A stretch of DNA of 54,810 bases from an uncultured Halomonas sp. (GTDB lineage: Bacteria; Pseudomonadota; Gammaproteobacteria; Pseudomonadales; Halomonadaceae). Below are positions 34,188-42,192 of this stretch, one piece after another (position 1 is the stretch's first letter; each line of letters starts with the position of its first letter). The notes under the pieces were generated by a model. That model was not told the origin of the DNA. It made no database searches and saw nothing but the letters and a program-made list of their open reading frames with translations. A program made the translations under genes and the position numbers. Location of the stretch: NCBI RefSeq assembly GCF_946887195.1, contig NZ_CAMPKE010000020.1:1-54810 (forward strand), in the 5' to 3' direction.

Positions 34188-35195
34188 ATGTCGATACGCC
34201 GCTTCACGTCGTTCTCCGCCGCCCTGGCGGGGGCTGCCCTATTGTGCACCGCGATGACCGCCCAGGCTCGCGAATACTCCGTTTCCACCGTACTCTCCGA
34301 TGCCTTTCCCTGGGGTCAGGCGGCGCAGAAGTGGGCCTCTCTGGTCGAAGAGCGTTCGGATGGCCGGATTACCCTGCGCGTGTACCCCAACTCGCAACTG
34401 GTCGCCGGCGATCAGACGCGCGAATTCTCGGCGATGCGCTCGGGGCTGATCGACATGGCGCTCGGCTCGACCATCAACTGGTCGCCCCAGGTGCCGCAGC
34501 TCAATCTGTTTTCGCTGCCGTTCCTGATGCCGGATGACGCGGCGGTGGATGCGATCACCGGCGGCAAGGCCGGCGAGATGATCTTCGAGGCGATCGAGGC
34601 GCGTGGCGTGGTTCCGCTGGCCTGGGGCGAGAACGGCTTTCGCGAGCTGTCCAACTCCAAATTGCCGGTCGACTCGCCGGAAGACCTGGCCGGGCTGAAG
34701 ATCCGCGTGGTCGGCTCGCCGCTGTTCAACGATACCTTCACCGCGCTCGGCGCCAACCCCACCCAGATGAGCTGGGCCGATGCCAAGCCGGCACTGACCA
34801 CCGGCGCCGTCGATGGTCAGGAGAATCCGATCTCGATCTTCGACGTGGCGCGTATCGATCAGGTCGGCCAGAAATACCTGACGTTGTGGCACTACATGAA
34901 CGATCCACTGATTTTCGCGGTGAATCAGCAGGTGTGGCAGACGTTTCCTGAAGAAGACCGCAAACTGCTGCGCGAAGCCGCCATCGAGGCCGGCCAGTGG
35001 GAAATCGAGATGTCCCGCTCCCAGAAAGATGAGCGACTGGCGAAGATTCGCGAACGTGGCGTCGAGGTCACCGAGTTGACCGACGAACAGCGCCAGGCCT
35101 TTGTCGATGCCACCCAGAGCGTCTATGAGACCTGGACGCCGCAGATTGGCGAAGAGCTGGTAGAAACGGCACGCACCGCCGTCGCCAATCGTTGA
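34188..35195 (+). CDS. dctP: TRAP transporter substrate-binding protein
   Basis: The 335-residue protein has a signal peptide ending MTAQA and the DctP-family landmarks: KWASLVEERSDGRITLRVYP, PFLMPDDAAVDAI, the conserved ligand-arginine strand LAGLKIRVVGSPLF near residue 165 and TGAVDGQENPISIF near 205. It binds an organic acid or a similar carboxylate in the periplasm. The ATG at 34188 has AAGGA nine bases upstream. It heads dctPQM plus a tautomerase gene. The ligand cannot be decided by sequence alone. Confidence 0.9.
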   Translation: MSIRRFTSFSAALAGAALLCTAMTAQAREYSVSTVLSDAFPWGQAAQKWASLVEERSDGRITLRVYPNSQLVAGDQTREFSAMRSGLIDMALGSTINWSPQVPQLNLFSLPFLMPDDAAVDAITGGKAGEMIFEAIEARGVVPLAWGENGFRELSNSKLPVDSPEDLAGLKIRVVGSPLFNDTFTALGANPTQMSWADAKPALTTGAVDGQENPISIFDVARIDQVGQKYLTLWHYMNDPLIFAVNQQVWQTFPEEDRKLLREAAIEAGQWEIEMSRSQKDERLAKIRERGVEVTELTDEQRQAFVDATQSVYETWTPQIGEELVETARTAVANR

Positions 35196-35221
35196 CCGAC
35201 CGGCAGCGTCAAGAGGCTTTA

Positions 35222-35701
35222 ATGAAACCGCAACCGGATGCACGCCTCGAGCGTGCGCTGGCCACGCTGGCGCTGATCCTGGTCGCCGTGATCAGCCTGG
35301 CCAATGTCGTGGTGCGTTATGTGACCGATATCTCCTTCGCCTTCACCGAGGAGTTATCGGTCTTTCTGCTGGTCGTACTGACCTTTGCCGGCGCCGCCAT
35401 GGCGCTGCGCCGCAATGGGCATATCCGCATTGGCCTGCTGGAGCGAGCATTGCCGCGCGGGCCACGGCGCGCGTTGATCCTCGTACAGAGTCTGGCCGTG
35501 GCCATCGTGCTCGGGCTGATCGTCTGGTACGGCGCCAAGCTGGCCTGGAACGAATACCACTGGCAATCGCTGTCGCCGGGGCTCGGCGTGCCGGAGTGGT
35601 GGTATCTGGTCTGGCTGCCGGTGCTTAGCGTACTGTTGCTCTGGCGGCTGATTCAGCAGACCCGCGACCGCCTGGCCGGGAGGCTCGACGATGAGTCCTG
35701 A
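35222..35701 (+). CDS. dctQ: TRAP transporter small membrane subunit
   Basis: The 159-residue protein has four membrane segments and the DctQ pattern ISLANVVVRYVTDISFAFTEELSVFLLV, split over the first two helices, and RRNGHIRIGLL. The ATG at 35222 has AAGAGG upstream. An in-frame TTG overlapping dctP is less likely. It overlaps dctM by 11 bases. Confidence 0.88.
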   Translation: MKPQPDARLERALATLALILVAVISLANVVVRYVTDISFAFTEELSVFLLVVLTFAGAAMALRRNGHIRIGLLERALPRGPRRALILVQSLAVAIVLGLIVWYGAKLAWNEYHWQSLSPGLGVPEWWYLVWLPVLSVLLLWRLIQQTRDRLAGRLDDES

Positions 35702-36986
35702 TCTATGGATGATCCTGAGCTTTCTGGCCTTGTTGGCAATCGGTGTGCCGGTGGCTTTCTCGCTGGGCCTGGCCGGTGCGGTGGGCATCCTGACCGGCCT
35801 GCCGCCGACGATGCTGGCCACATTGGGCACCAATACCTACAACAGCATCGCCAAGTATCCATTGATTGCGATTCCGCTGTTCATTCTTACCGGGCTGGTC
35901 TTCGAGCGCGCCGGTGTCGCGGCACGCCTGGTGCATTTCGCCCAGGCGCTGATCGGCCCGCGCCATGGCGGCCTGGCACTGGTCGCCGTGCTGGTCTGCA
36001 TGATCATGGGTGGCATGAGCGGCTCTGGCCCGGCGGACGCCGCCGCGGTAGCGGTGGTCATGCTGCCGAGCATGACCCGTGCCGGCTATCCCAAGCCGTT
36101 TTCGGCGACGCTGATTGCCGCCTCGGCATCGACGGCGATCCTGATTCCGCCGTCGGTGGCATTGATTCTTTACTCCATCGTGGTGCCGGGCGTCGATCTG
36201 CGTGCGCTGTTCGCCGCCGGTCTGTTCCCAGGCATTCTCGCCGGGTTATCGCTGTTGCTACCGGCATTCTGGCTGGCGCGCCGCTACGGCTGGGAATCGC
36301 CCGACGCGGTCGAGCGGCCGCCGTTGGGTGAGAGCTTTCGCCAAGCACTGCCGGCGCTGTTCGCTCCGGTGATCATTCTCGGTGGACTGCGCTCGGGCCT
36401 GTTCACGCCTACTGAGGCGGCGGTGGTGGCAGTCGCCTACGGCGTGATCGTGGGGCTGTTCCTGACTCGCGAACTCAAGCTGAGCGATCTATGGCAACTC
36501 TTTGGCGAAGCGGCGGCGATTACCGGGGTGGTGATGCTGATCATCGCGCTGGCCGGGATCTTCGCTTGGTCGGGCACCATGCTCGGTACCTTCCGCCACC
36601 TTGCCGAATGGCTGATCAGCCTGTCCGACAGCGGCACGGTGATGCTACTGCTGATCATGCTCGGCGTGCTGGTGGCCGGTATGCTGCTGGATGCCATCTC
36701 CATCTACCTGATCCTGATGCCGATATTGATTCCGGTGATGCAGCACTTCGAATGGAACCCGGTGTGGTTCGGCATTCTGTTGGCGATGAATATCGCCATC
36801 GGTCAGTTCACGCCGCCCGTCGCGGTCAATTTGATGGTGACCACCGAGGTGGCGAAGATTCGCCTGGAGCAGACGGTGGGCTGGGCGCTGGTGTTCGTCG
36901 TCGCCATGGCCAGTGCGCTGACACTGGTAGCGGCATTTCCCGAGATCGCGCTGTGGCTGCCACGCGTGCTGGGCTATGCGGTGTAG
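35691..36986 (+). CDS. dctM: TRAP transporter large membrane subunit
   Basis: The 431-residue protein has about twelve membrane segments and DctM landmarks: KYPLIAIPLFILTGLVFERAG, GGMSGSGPADAAAVAVVMLPSM, FTPTEAAVVAVAYGVIVG and NIAIGQFTPPVAVNLMV. It is the secondary-transport channel, normally sodium-driven, which suits a halophile. It forms one operon with dctP and dctQ, and the tautomerase gene follows 98 bp later. Confidence 0.93.
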   Translation: MSPDLWMILSFLALLAIGVPVAFSLGLAGAVGILTGLPPTMLATLGTNTYNSIAKYPLIAIPLFILTGLVFERAGVAARLVHFAQALIGPRHGGLALVAVLVCMIMGGMSGSGPADAAAVAVVMLPSMTRAGYPKPFSATLIAASASTAILIPPSVALILYSIVVPGVDLRALFAAGLFPGILAGLSLLLPAFWLARRYGWESPDAVERPPLGESFRQALPALFAPVIILGGLRSGLFTPTEAAVVAVAYGVIVGLFLTRELKLSDLWQLFGEAAAITGVVMLIIALAGIFAWSGTMLGTFRHLAEWLISLSDSGTVMLLLIMLGVLVAGMLLDAISIYLILMPILIPVMQHFEWNPVWFGILLAMNIAIGQFTPPVAVNLMVTTEVAKIRLEQTVGWALVFVVAMASALTLVAAFPEIALWLPRVLGYAV

Positions 36987-37084
36987 CGTCGCCCGGTGTT
37001 GCCGCGCGACCGGTGGTGGCGTCATGCTGTCTTAGAGGAATATCGGGTACGTTTGTCGATCCGCTCAAGGAGGAGGGTACGCTC

Positions 37085-37444
37085 ATGCCACAGGTCAAGT
37101 TCTACGGTTTGAAGGCGCCGCTGCGGCGTGATCGCGAGGCCTTGTCGGCCGCGGTTCAGGCGGCGCTGGTCACGGCGTTTGCGGTGTCCGAGGATAAATG
37201 CTTCCAGCGTTTCATTGGCCTCGACGCCGAGGATTTCATCTACCCGGCGGATCGCAGCGAACGCTACACGATCATCGAAATTTCCTGCTTCGAGGGTCGC
37301 TCGGCGGAGGCCAGGCGGGCGCTGATTCGGCTGGCGTACGAAGAGATCGGCCTGCGTGTCGGCATCGGCGCGCAGGATGTGGAAATCACTCTGTTCGAAA
37401 CACCCAAGGCCAATTGGGGTATAGGTGGCAAGGTCGCCGATTAG
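37085..37444 (+). CDS. Tautomerase-family protein (Tautomerase_2 type)
   Basis: The 119-residue protein begins MPQVKFYGLKAP, keeping the N-terminal proline used as the catalytic base once Met is removed. It continues with the family pattern SEDKCFQRFIGLDAEDFIYP, IIEISCFEGRS and VEITLFETPKANWGIGG. Homologues are mostly uncharacterised relatives of 4-oxalocrotonate tautomerase. AAGGAGGAGGG precedes the ATG. It follows dctM on the same strand, so it may isomerise the substrate the TRAP system brings in, for example an enol/keto acid. That link is inferred from position. Confidence 0.88.
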   Translation: MPQVKFYGLKAPLRRDREALSAAVQAALVTAFAVSEDKCFQRFIGLDAEDFIYPADRSERYTIIEISCFEGRSAEARRALIRLAYEEIGLRVGIGAQDVEITLFETPKANWGIGGKVAD

Positions 37445-37501
37445 CCGGCCCTGGATTAGCGCGTGGGTATCTAGCTCGTTCGGGTTTCTCAAGGAGTGCG
37501 A

Positions 37502-38401
37502 ATGAGAGCGGATTGGAAGTGGCTGGGGCGTACCTGGCTGTTGCCGCTGATCGCCCTGGCGGTGCTGGGTTTCTCAACGGCGTGGAGCATTGCTCACTTG
37601 TCGGGGCTGAAAACGTGGCTGGCAACGCTGGATACGGTCGAGGCCGGTATTCTGGCCAGCCTGGCCGCCGGATTGTTCACGCCGGTGGGTGCCGTGCCGG
37701 TGTTGTTGCTGCGCCGAATCAGCCAGCGTGTCGAAGACTCGCTGATGGGATTTGGCGCCGGGATCATGCTGGCGGCAACTGCGTTCTCCCTGGCGCAGCC
37801 GGCCGTAGCCGAAGCCGCACGGTTGACCGGTGGCATGCTGTTGGCGATGCTGATCGTCGCCGTGGGTATCGCCATGGGCGGATTGACCGTCATGGCCATC
37901 GAGCGATGGTTGCCGCATGAGCACTTCGCACTGGGCAAGCAGAGCGGCGCCGATGCCTCGAAGCTGCGGCGTATCTGGCTATTCATCTTCGCGATTACCA
38001 TTCACAACTTCCCCGAGGGCCTGGCGGTCGGCGTCGGTTATGGCAGCGGCGACATTCAGGCCGGCCTGGCGCTGACGCTGGGTATCGGTCTACAGAATCT
38101 GCCCGAAGGATTGATCGTCGCGCTGGGGTTGATCAGCGTGGGCTACGGGCGAGCGTCGGCATTCGGCCTGGCGTTTCTCAGTGGCCTGGTGGAGCCGGTC
38201 GGTGGCACGCTGGGCGCCGTTGCGGTGGCATTGGCGGAAACGCTATTGCCTTGGGGGCTGGCCTTTGCCGCCGGCGCCATGCTGTTCGTCATCAGCCACG
38301 AAATCATCCCCGAATCGCATCGCCAAGGGCATGAGCGCTACGCCACGATGGGCGTATTGGCGGGCTTCACCGTCATGCTGATGCTCGATGCGACGCTATG
38401 A
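37502..38401 (+). CDS. ZIP-family metal transporter (GufA-like)
   Basis: The 299-residue membrane protein has the ZIP signature in helix four (ITIHNFPEGLAVGVGYG) and helix five (LGIGLQNLPEGLIVALGL), and C-terminal FVISHEIIPESHRQGH. These carry the metal-binding His, Asn and Glu residues. Helix five has Gln instead of His, which is usual in GufA-type members. It should import zinc or another divalent metal. AAGGAGTGCGA precedes the ATG. It appears to be a single gene, with no metal-responsive regulator nearby. Confidence 0.88.
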   Translation: MRADWKWLGRTWLLPLIALAVLGFSTAWSIAHLSGLKTWLATLDTVEAGILASLAAGLFTPVGAVPVLLLRRISQRVEDSLMGFGAGIMLAATAFSLAQPAVAEAARLTGGMLLAMLIVAVGIAMGGLTVMAIERWLPHEHFALGKQSGADASKLRRIWLFIFAITIHNFPEGLAVGVGYGSGDIQAGLALTLGIGLQNLPEGLIVALGLISVGYGRASAFGLAFLSGLVEPVGGTLGAVAVALAETLLPWGLAFAAGAMLFVISHEIIPESHRQGHERYATMGVLAGFTVMLMLDATL

Positions 38402-38580
38402 ACGCTGCCATGCGAATCGATGGCCAACGTGAAACGTAGCGTGAAAACCGTTGCCTGTGCACTGGCGGTGGTTCGTCTACAGTGAAATAAGGAAGGCATG
38501 ATCCAGTGCCCCGGCTGAGCCTCGCTGAGTCGCCCGCGTTGACTTGTCCGGGTCATCGACAGCGGTTACGAGGTAACGCC

Positions 38581-39402
38581 ATGAGGTCTGCAGTGGATAA
38601 TAATATCAAGACTCCCTCAGCCGCCAACCGGCTCGTCATCCATCGTATCGATATCGACCGTCCCCGGGCCTGGCTAGCCGCTGGCGTCAGCGATTTTCGC
38701 GCCGCCGCGCCGGTCAGCCTGAGTTATGGATTGTTCTGGGTCGGCTTGAGCCTGGCGGTTACCGCCGGGGCCTATACGCTGGGACTGTGGCATTGGCTGC
38801 TGCCCTTGATCGCCGGCTTCATGTTCCTTGGCCCATTGGTGGCGGTCGGTTCCTACGGAATCAGCCGGCGACTCGCCGAGGGCGGCACGCCGACGCTTGG
38901 CGATGCCTTCGCGGCCTGGGCCTCGCACCCTGGCCAATTGGCGATGATGGGCGTGATGATGATGATCTTCTTCATGGCCTGGATTCGCTTCGCTCTACTG
39001 CTGTTCGCGCTGTTCTTCGGACTCCACACGCCCGATCCGGCCGCGCTGTACACGGCGCTGTTCACCACGCCCGAGGGCTTTGCCTTGCTGGCGGTGGGAA
39101 GCGCCATCGGCGCAGTGCTGGCGTTCGGCTCCTTCGCCATCAGCGTGGTGGCGATTCCCACCCTGATGGATCGCGACCTGACCTTCATGGAGGGTATCGA
39201 GGCGAGCGTCAAGAGCGTCGCGCGCAATTTTCGGCCGATGCTGCTGTGGGCCGCCATTCTGACTGGTTGCACGATCGTCGGCGTTGCCACGTTCTATATC
39301 GGCCTGGCGGTGATTCTGCCGGTACTCGGCCATGCCAGCTGGCATGCCTATAAGGATCTGGTCGGCGAAGAGAGCTCCGAGAGCGATTGTAGCGTGGCGT
39401 GA
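38581..39402 (+). CDS. DUF2189 family membrane protein
   Basis: The 273-residue protein has a soluble N-terminus (IHRIDIDRPRAWLAAGVSDF) and then about six membrane helices with the DUF2189 features PLIAGFMFLGPLVAVGSYGISRR and SVVAIPTLMDRDLTFMEGI. The ATG at 38581 has GAGG seven bases upstream. The function of this family is unknown; genomic neighbours often include respiratory genes. The 179 bp upstream hold no other gene that I can support. Confidence 0.82.
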   Translation: MRSAVDNNIKTPSAANRLVIHRIDIDRPRAWLAAGVSDFRAAAPVSLSYGLFWVGLSLAVTAGAYTLGLWHWLLPLIAGFMFLGPLVAVGSYGISRRLAEGGTPTLGDAFAAWASHPGQLAMMGVMMMIFFMAWIRFALLLFALFFGLHTPDPAALYTALFTTPEGFALLAVGSAIGAVLAFGSFAISVVAIPTLMDRDLTFMEGIEASVKSVARNFRPMLLWAAILTGCTIVGVATFYIGLAVILPVLGHASWHAYKDLVGEESSESDCSVA

Positions 39403-39482
39403 CAGCGCGTGGGATAACGCTATGATGGGCGGACACTTTCACCACGCTCTGTGCGTTCCCATTGCAAGGATCAACGTCAGTC

Positions 39483-40310
39483 ATGGCCTCCGACACCGAG
39501 ACCCCGGTACTTTCGGGACTCTACCGCTACCCGATCAAGTCCACCGCCGGTCAGGCGCTGCAACGTGGCATCGTCACCGAAGAGGGTCTCGAAGGCGATC
39601 GCCGCTACATGGTGGTCAAACCGGATGGAACCTTCATTACCGCGCGCACCCATCCCCACCTGCAGCGGGTCGTTGCCCAGCCGATAAGCGCCGGGCTGGC
39701 GCTGGGACACGAGCGGCTGGGCGAGATAATCGCGGATGAAACCGACTTTGCCGGCGCGTCGTTCGCGACCGGTGTATGGGGCGATGCGTTCGAGGCCTTG
39801 ACCACCACAGCGGCGCTGGATGCCTGGTTCAGCGAGGTCGTGGGCGAGCCCGCGCGGCTGCTGTGGCTGGGCCAGCGCTCGCCGCGCTACCGTGAGCGCA
39901 TAGCACGCCGGGTCAGCTTCGCCGATGGCTACCCGCTGATGCTGATCTCCCAGGCCTCGCTCGACGATCTCAATACTCGCACGCCCACCCTGCAACGCAT
40001 GGCCCAGTTCCGCCCCAACCTGGTGATTGCCGGCACCGCTCCCTACGCGGAAGATACCTGGAAGCGTATTCGCATCGGTGAGCTGGAGTTCAGCGTGGAC
40101 GCGCCCTGTTCGCGCTGCGCGATGATTACCGTCGACCCTGCGCTGGGTACGTTCCAGGCGCGCGGCGAGCCGCTGCGCACCCTGGCCGGTTATCGCCGCG
40201 GCGAGGGTGGCAAGGTCTATTTCGGTCAGAATCTGATTGCCCACGGCGGCGGCGAGATTGAACTGGGCGCGCCACTCAGTGTGCTGGAAACGCGGGCTGA
40301 AACCCATTGA
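39483..40310 (+). CDS. MOSC domain protein (YcbX/mARC-like)
   Basis: The 275-residue protein has the N-terminal MOSC_N beta-barrel (LSGLYRYPIKSTAGQALQRG, then GDRRYMVVKPDGTFITART) and the MOSC domain with FRPNLVIAGTAPYAEDTW, the molybdenum-ligand cysteine region VDAPCSRCAMITVDP, and RRGEGGKVYFGQNLI. YcbX and mARC relatives use molybdenum cofactor to reduce N-hydroxylated compounds. The C-terminal 2Fe-2S ferredoxin domain of YcbX is absent here, so electrons must come from a separate partner. A modABC operon lies 6 kb upstream, a loose link at most. Confidence 0.87.
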   Translation: MASDTETPVLSGLYRYPIKSTAGQALQRGIVTEEGLEGDRRYMVVKPDGTFITARTHPHLQRVVAQPISAGLALGHERLGEIIADETDFAGASFATGVWGDAFEALTTTAALDAWFSEVVGEPARLLWLGQRSPRYRERIARRVSFADGYPLMLISQASLDDLNTRTPTLQRMAQFRPNLVIAGTAPYAEDTWKRIRIGELEFSVDAPCSRCAMITVDPALGTFQARGEPLRTLAGYRRGEGGKVYFGQNLIAHGGGEIELGAPLSVLETRAETH

Positions 40311-40349
40311 GCGCCGTTGCCGATACCGATTGCCATCAAGGAAATTAGC

Positions 40350-42176
40350 GTGCGTTATCCCTTGCGCCTGAAGCTCGGCGCCCTTGCCGCCGTATGCTGC
40401 TTTATCGTTGCCGTGGCGATCGTCGTGCTGCTGATCTGGGACCAAGTCGATCTGAAACGGATTGCCGGCAGCGATGCGGCCCGGAGCCCGTACTGGCCCG
40501 GTCGCGGGATGCCGCTCACGCTTTATGGACTCCTGCTGGCATCGGTTCTGGGGCTGGGCGCCGCCACGTTGGCAATCGTCGGGTTCCTGTTTCAGAGAGC
40601 CCGCGACAACGAATCCTCGCGTCTCATGCAGGAGGTGCTGAGCCGGGAACTCGAAGCCACCGCGCGGCGTGCCGAGTCGGCCAGCCACGCCAAATCGGAC
40701 TTTCTGGCCACCGTCAGTCATGAGATTCGCACGCCCCTGAACGGCGTCATCGGCATGAGCGCATTGTTGGCCGAATACCAGGGCGATCCCCAGTCGCGAC
40801 GCTACGCGCGCACCATTCATGAAAGCGCCGAAATCCTGCTTAGCCTGATCAACGACATCCTCGACTTCTCCAAGATCGAGGCCGGGCGGCTCGAACTCGA
40901 ACGCGAGACGTTCGACCTGCGCGACAACGTCGATAGCGCGATAACGCTGTTTCTTCCGCGCCTCGAAGGTGCTGCGATCACGCTGGAACACGAGGTCGGC
41001 GCGGATCTTCCGCGGCGTCTGATCGGCGACCCTGGCCGGCTGCGCCAGGTGCTGCTCAATCTGTTGTCGAATGCGCTCAAGTTCACCACCGAGGGGCAGG
41101 TGGTGCTGCGGGTCGCCCGGGGCGAGCTGGGCCGGGTGCGCTTCGAGATCAGCGACACTGGCTGCGGCATTCCGCAATCCCAGCATGCCGGCCTGTTCGA
41201 ACCCTTTCGCCAGGGCGATGCCTCGACGGCGCGCCGCTTCGGCGGCTCGGGGCTGGGGTTGGCCATCTGCAAGCGCCTGGTTACCGCGATGGGCGGTACG
41301 ATCCGTTTCTACAGTCGCGAGGATGAAGGTAGCCGCTTCTGGTTCGAGCTACCGCTGGAAACCGCGCCGCCAGCCACGCAGCGGCATGCATCGCCAAGAG
41401 CGTTTGCCGACGGCGAACGCCACATTGGCGGCGAACGGTTGCTGGTCGCCGAGGACAATCACATCAACCAGCAGGTCGCCGTGGCGATGCTCGAACGCTT
41501 CGGCTATCGCGTCGATGTGGCCACCAGCGGTAACGAGGCCGTGACCATGGCCCAGGCCGTTCGCTACGGCCTGATCTTCATGGATGTACAAATGCCGGGC
41601 ATGGATGGCCTCGAGGCCACACGGCGCATTCGCGCACTCGGTGGGTATCTGGCCGAGGTTCCCATCGTCGCGATGACCGCCAGCGCCTACGATGGCGCGC
41701 AGGCACGCGGTGAAGCGGCAGGCATGAACGGCTACCTGACCAAGCCGATTCTGCCCGACAGCCTGGGCGCGGCCCTGGCGAATCATCTGGCCTCGGCGTC
41801 TGCAACCGGTGCCGGCGTGGGCTCGATACGCAGTGCGCCGGCAGACGATCAGGCGCTGATCGACCGTGAACTGATGGAGGAACTCGAAAGCTCGCTGGGC
41901 CCTGCGATGCTCGGCGATCTGACGGCGCTGTACCGGCGGCAGGTGGGTGAGCGGCTGATGTGGCTGAGCACCGCCCAGCGCAATGCCGACACCGCTGAAT
42001 TGGTGATCCAGGCGCATCTGCTCAAGGGCGAGTCCAGTGGCCTGGGCTTCAAGGCGGTGGCGGCCCTGGCCGATGAGCTCGAACGGCACGCGCAGCAAAT
42101 GCAATCGGCAGAGCATGCGCAACTGATCAAGACACTACAACGGATGGTCGAGGATTCCCTGGCCGAGCAGGGCTAA
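40350..42176 (+). CDS. Membrane-bound hybrid histidine kinase (HisKA-HATPase-REC-HPt)
   Basis: The protein of about 608 residues has two membrane helices around a short periplasmic loop of roughly 40 residues, then HisKA with SHEIRTPLNGVIGMS (phospho-His near residue 123) and the ATPase with N, G1 and G2 boxes (NLLSNALKFT, DTGCGIP, GGSGLGLAICKRL). A receiver domain with FMDVQMPGMDG (phospho-Asp near 411) and a C-terminal HPt domain with AHLLKGESSGLG (phospho-His near 555) follow. I place the start at the GTG at 40350 because AAGGA is seven bases upstream. A TTG at 40317 is possible. The short loop gives no recognisable sensor domain. No response regulator gene is adjacent, so its output partner is elsewhere. 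Confidence 0.9.
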   Translation: MRYPLRLKLGALAAVCCFIVAVAIVVLLIWDQVDLKRIAGSDAARSPYWPGRGMPLTLYGLLLASVLGLGAATLAIVGFLFQRARDNESSRLMQEVLSRELEATARRAESASHAKSDFLATVSHEIRTPLNGVIGMSALLAEYQGDPQSRRYARTIHESAEILLSLINDILDFSKIEAGRLELERETFDLRDNVDSAITLFLPRLEGAAITLEHEVGADLPRRLIGDPGRLRQVLLNLLSNALKFTTEGQVVLRVARGELGRVRFEISDTGCGIPQSQHAGLFEPFRQGDASTARRFGGSGLGLAICKRLVTAMGGTIRFYSREDEGSRFWFELPLETAPPATQRHASPRAFADGERHIGGERLLVAEDNHINQQVAVAMLERFGYRVDVATSGNEAVTMAQAVRYGLIFMDVQMPGMDGLEATRRIRALGGYLAEVPIVAMTASAYDGAQARGEAAGMNGYLTKPILPDSLGAALANHLASASATGAGVGSIRSAPADDQALIDRELMEELESSLGPAMLGDLTALYRRQVGERLMWLSTAQRNADTAELVIQAHLLKGESSGLGFKAVAALADELERHAQQMQSAEHAQLIKTLQRMVEDSLAEQG

Positions 42177-42192
42177 CCGATAGCCTCAGCGA

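Noticed and set aside
38074..38130. Gln replacing His in helix five of the ZIP transporter as a sign of altered function
   Set aside because: GufA-type ZIP members commonly have this Gln, so it is not an anomaly.
39477..41186. 569-residue open frame opposite the MOSC and kinase genes
   Set aside because: Spans the end of one intact domain protein and the start of another; it has no motifs of its own.
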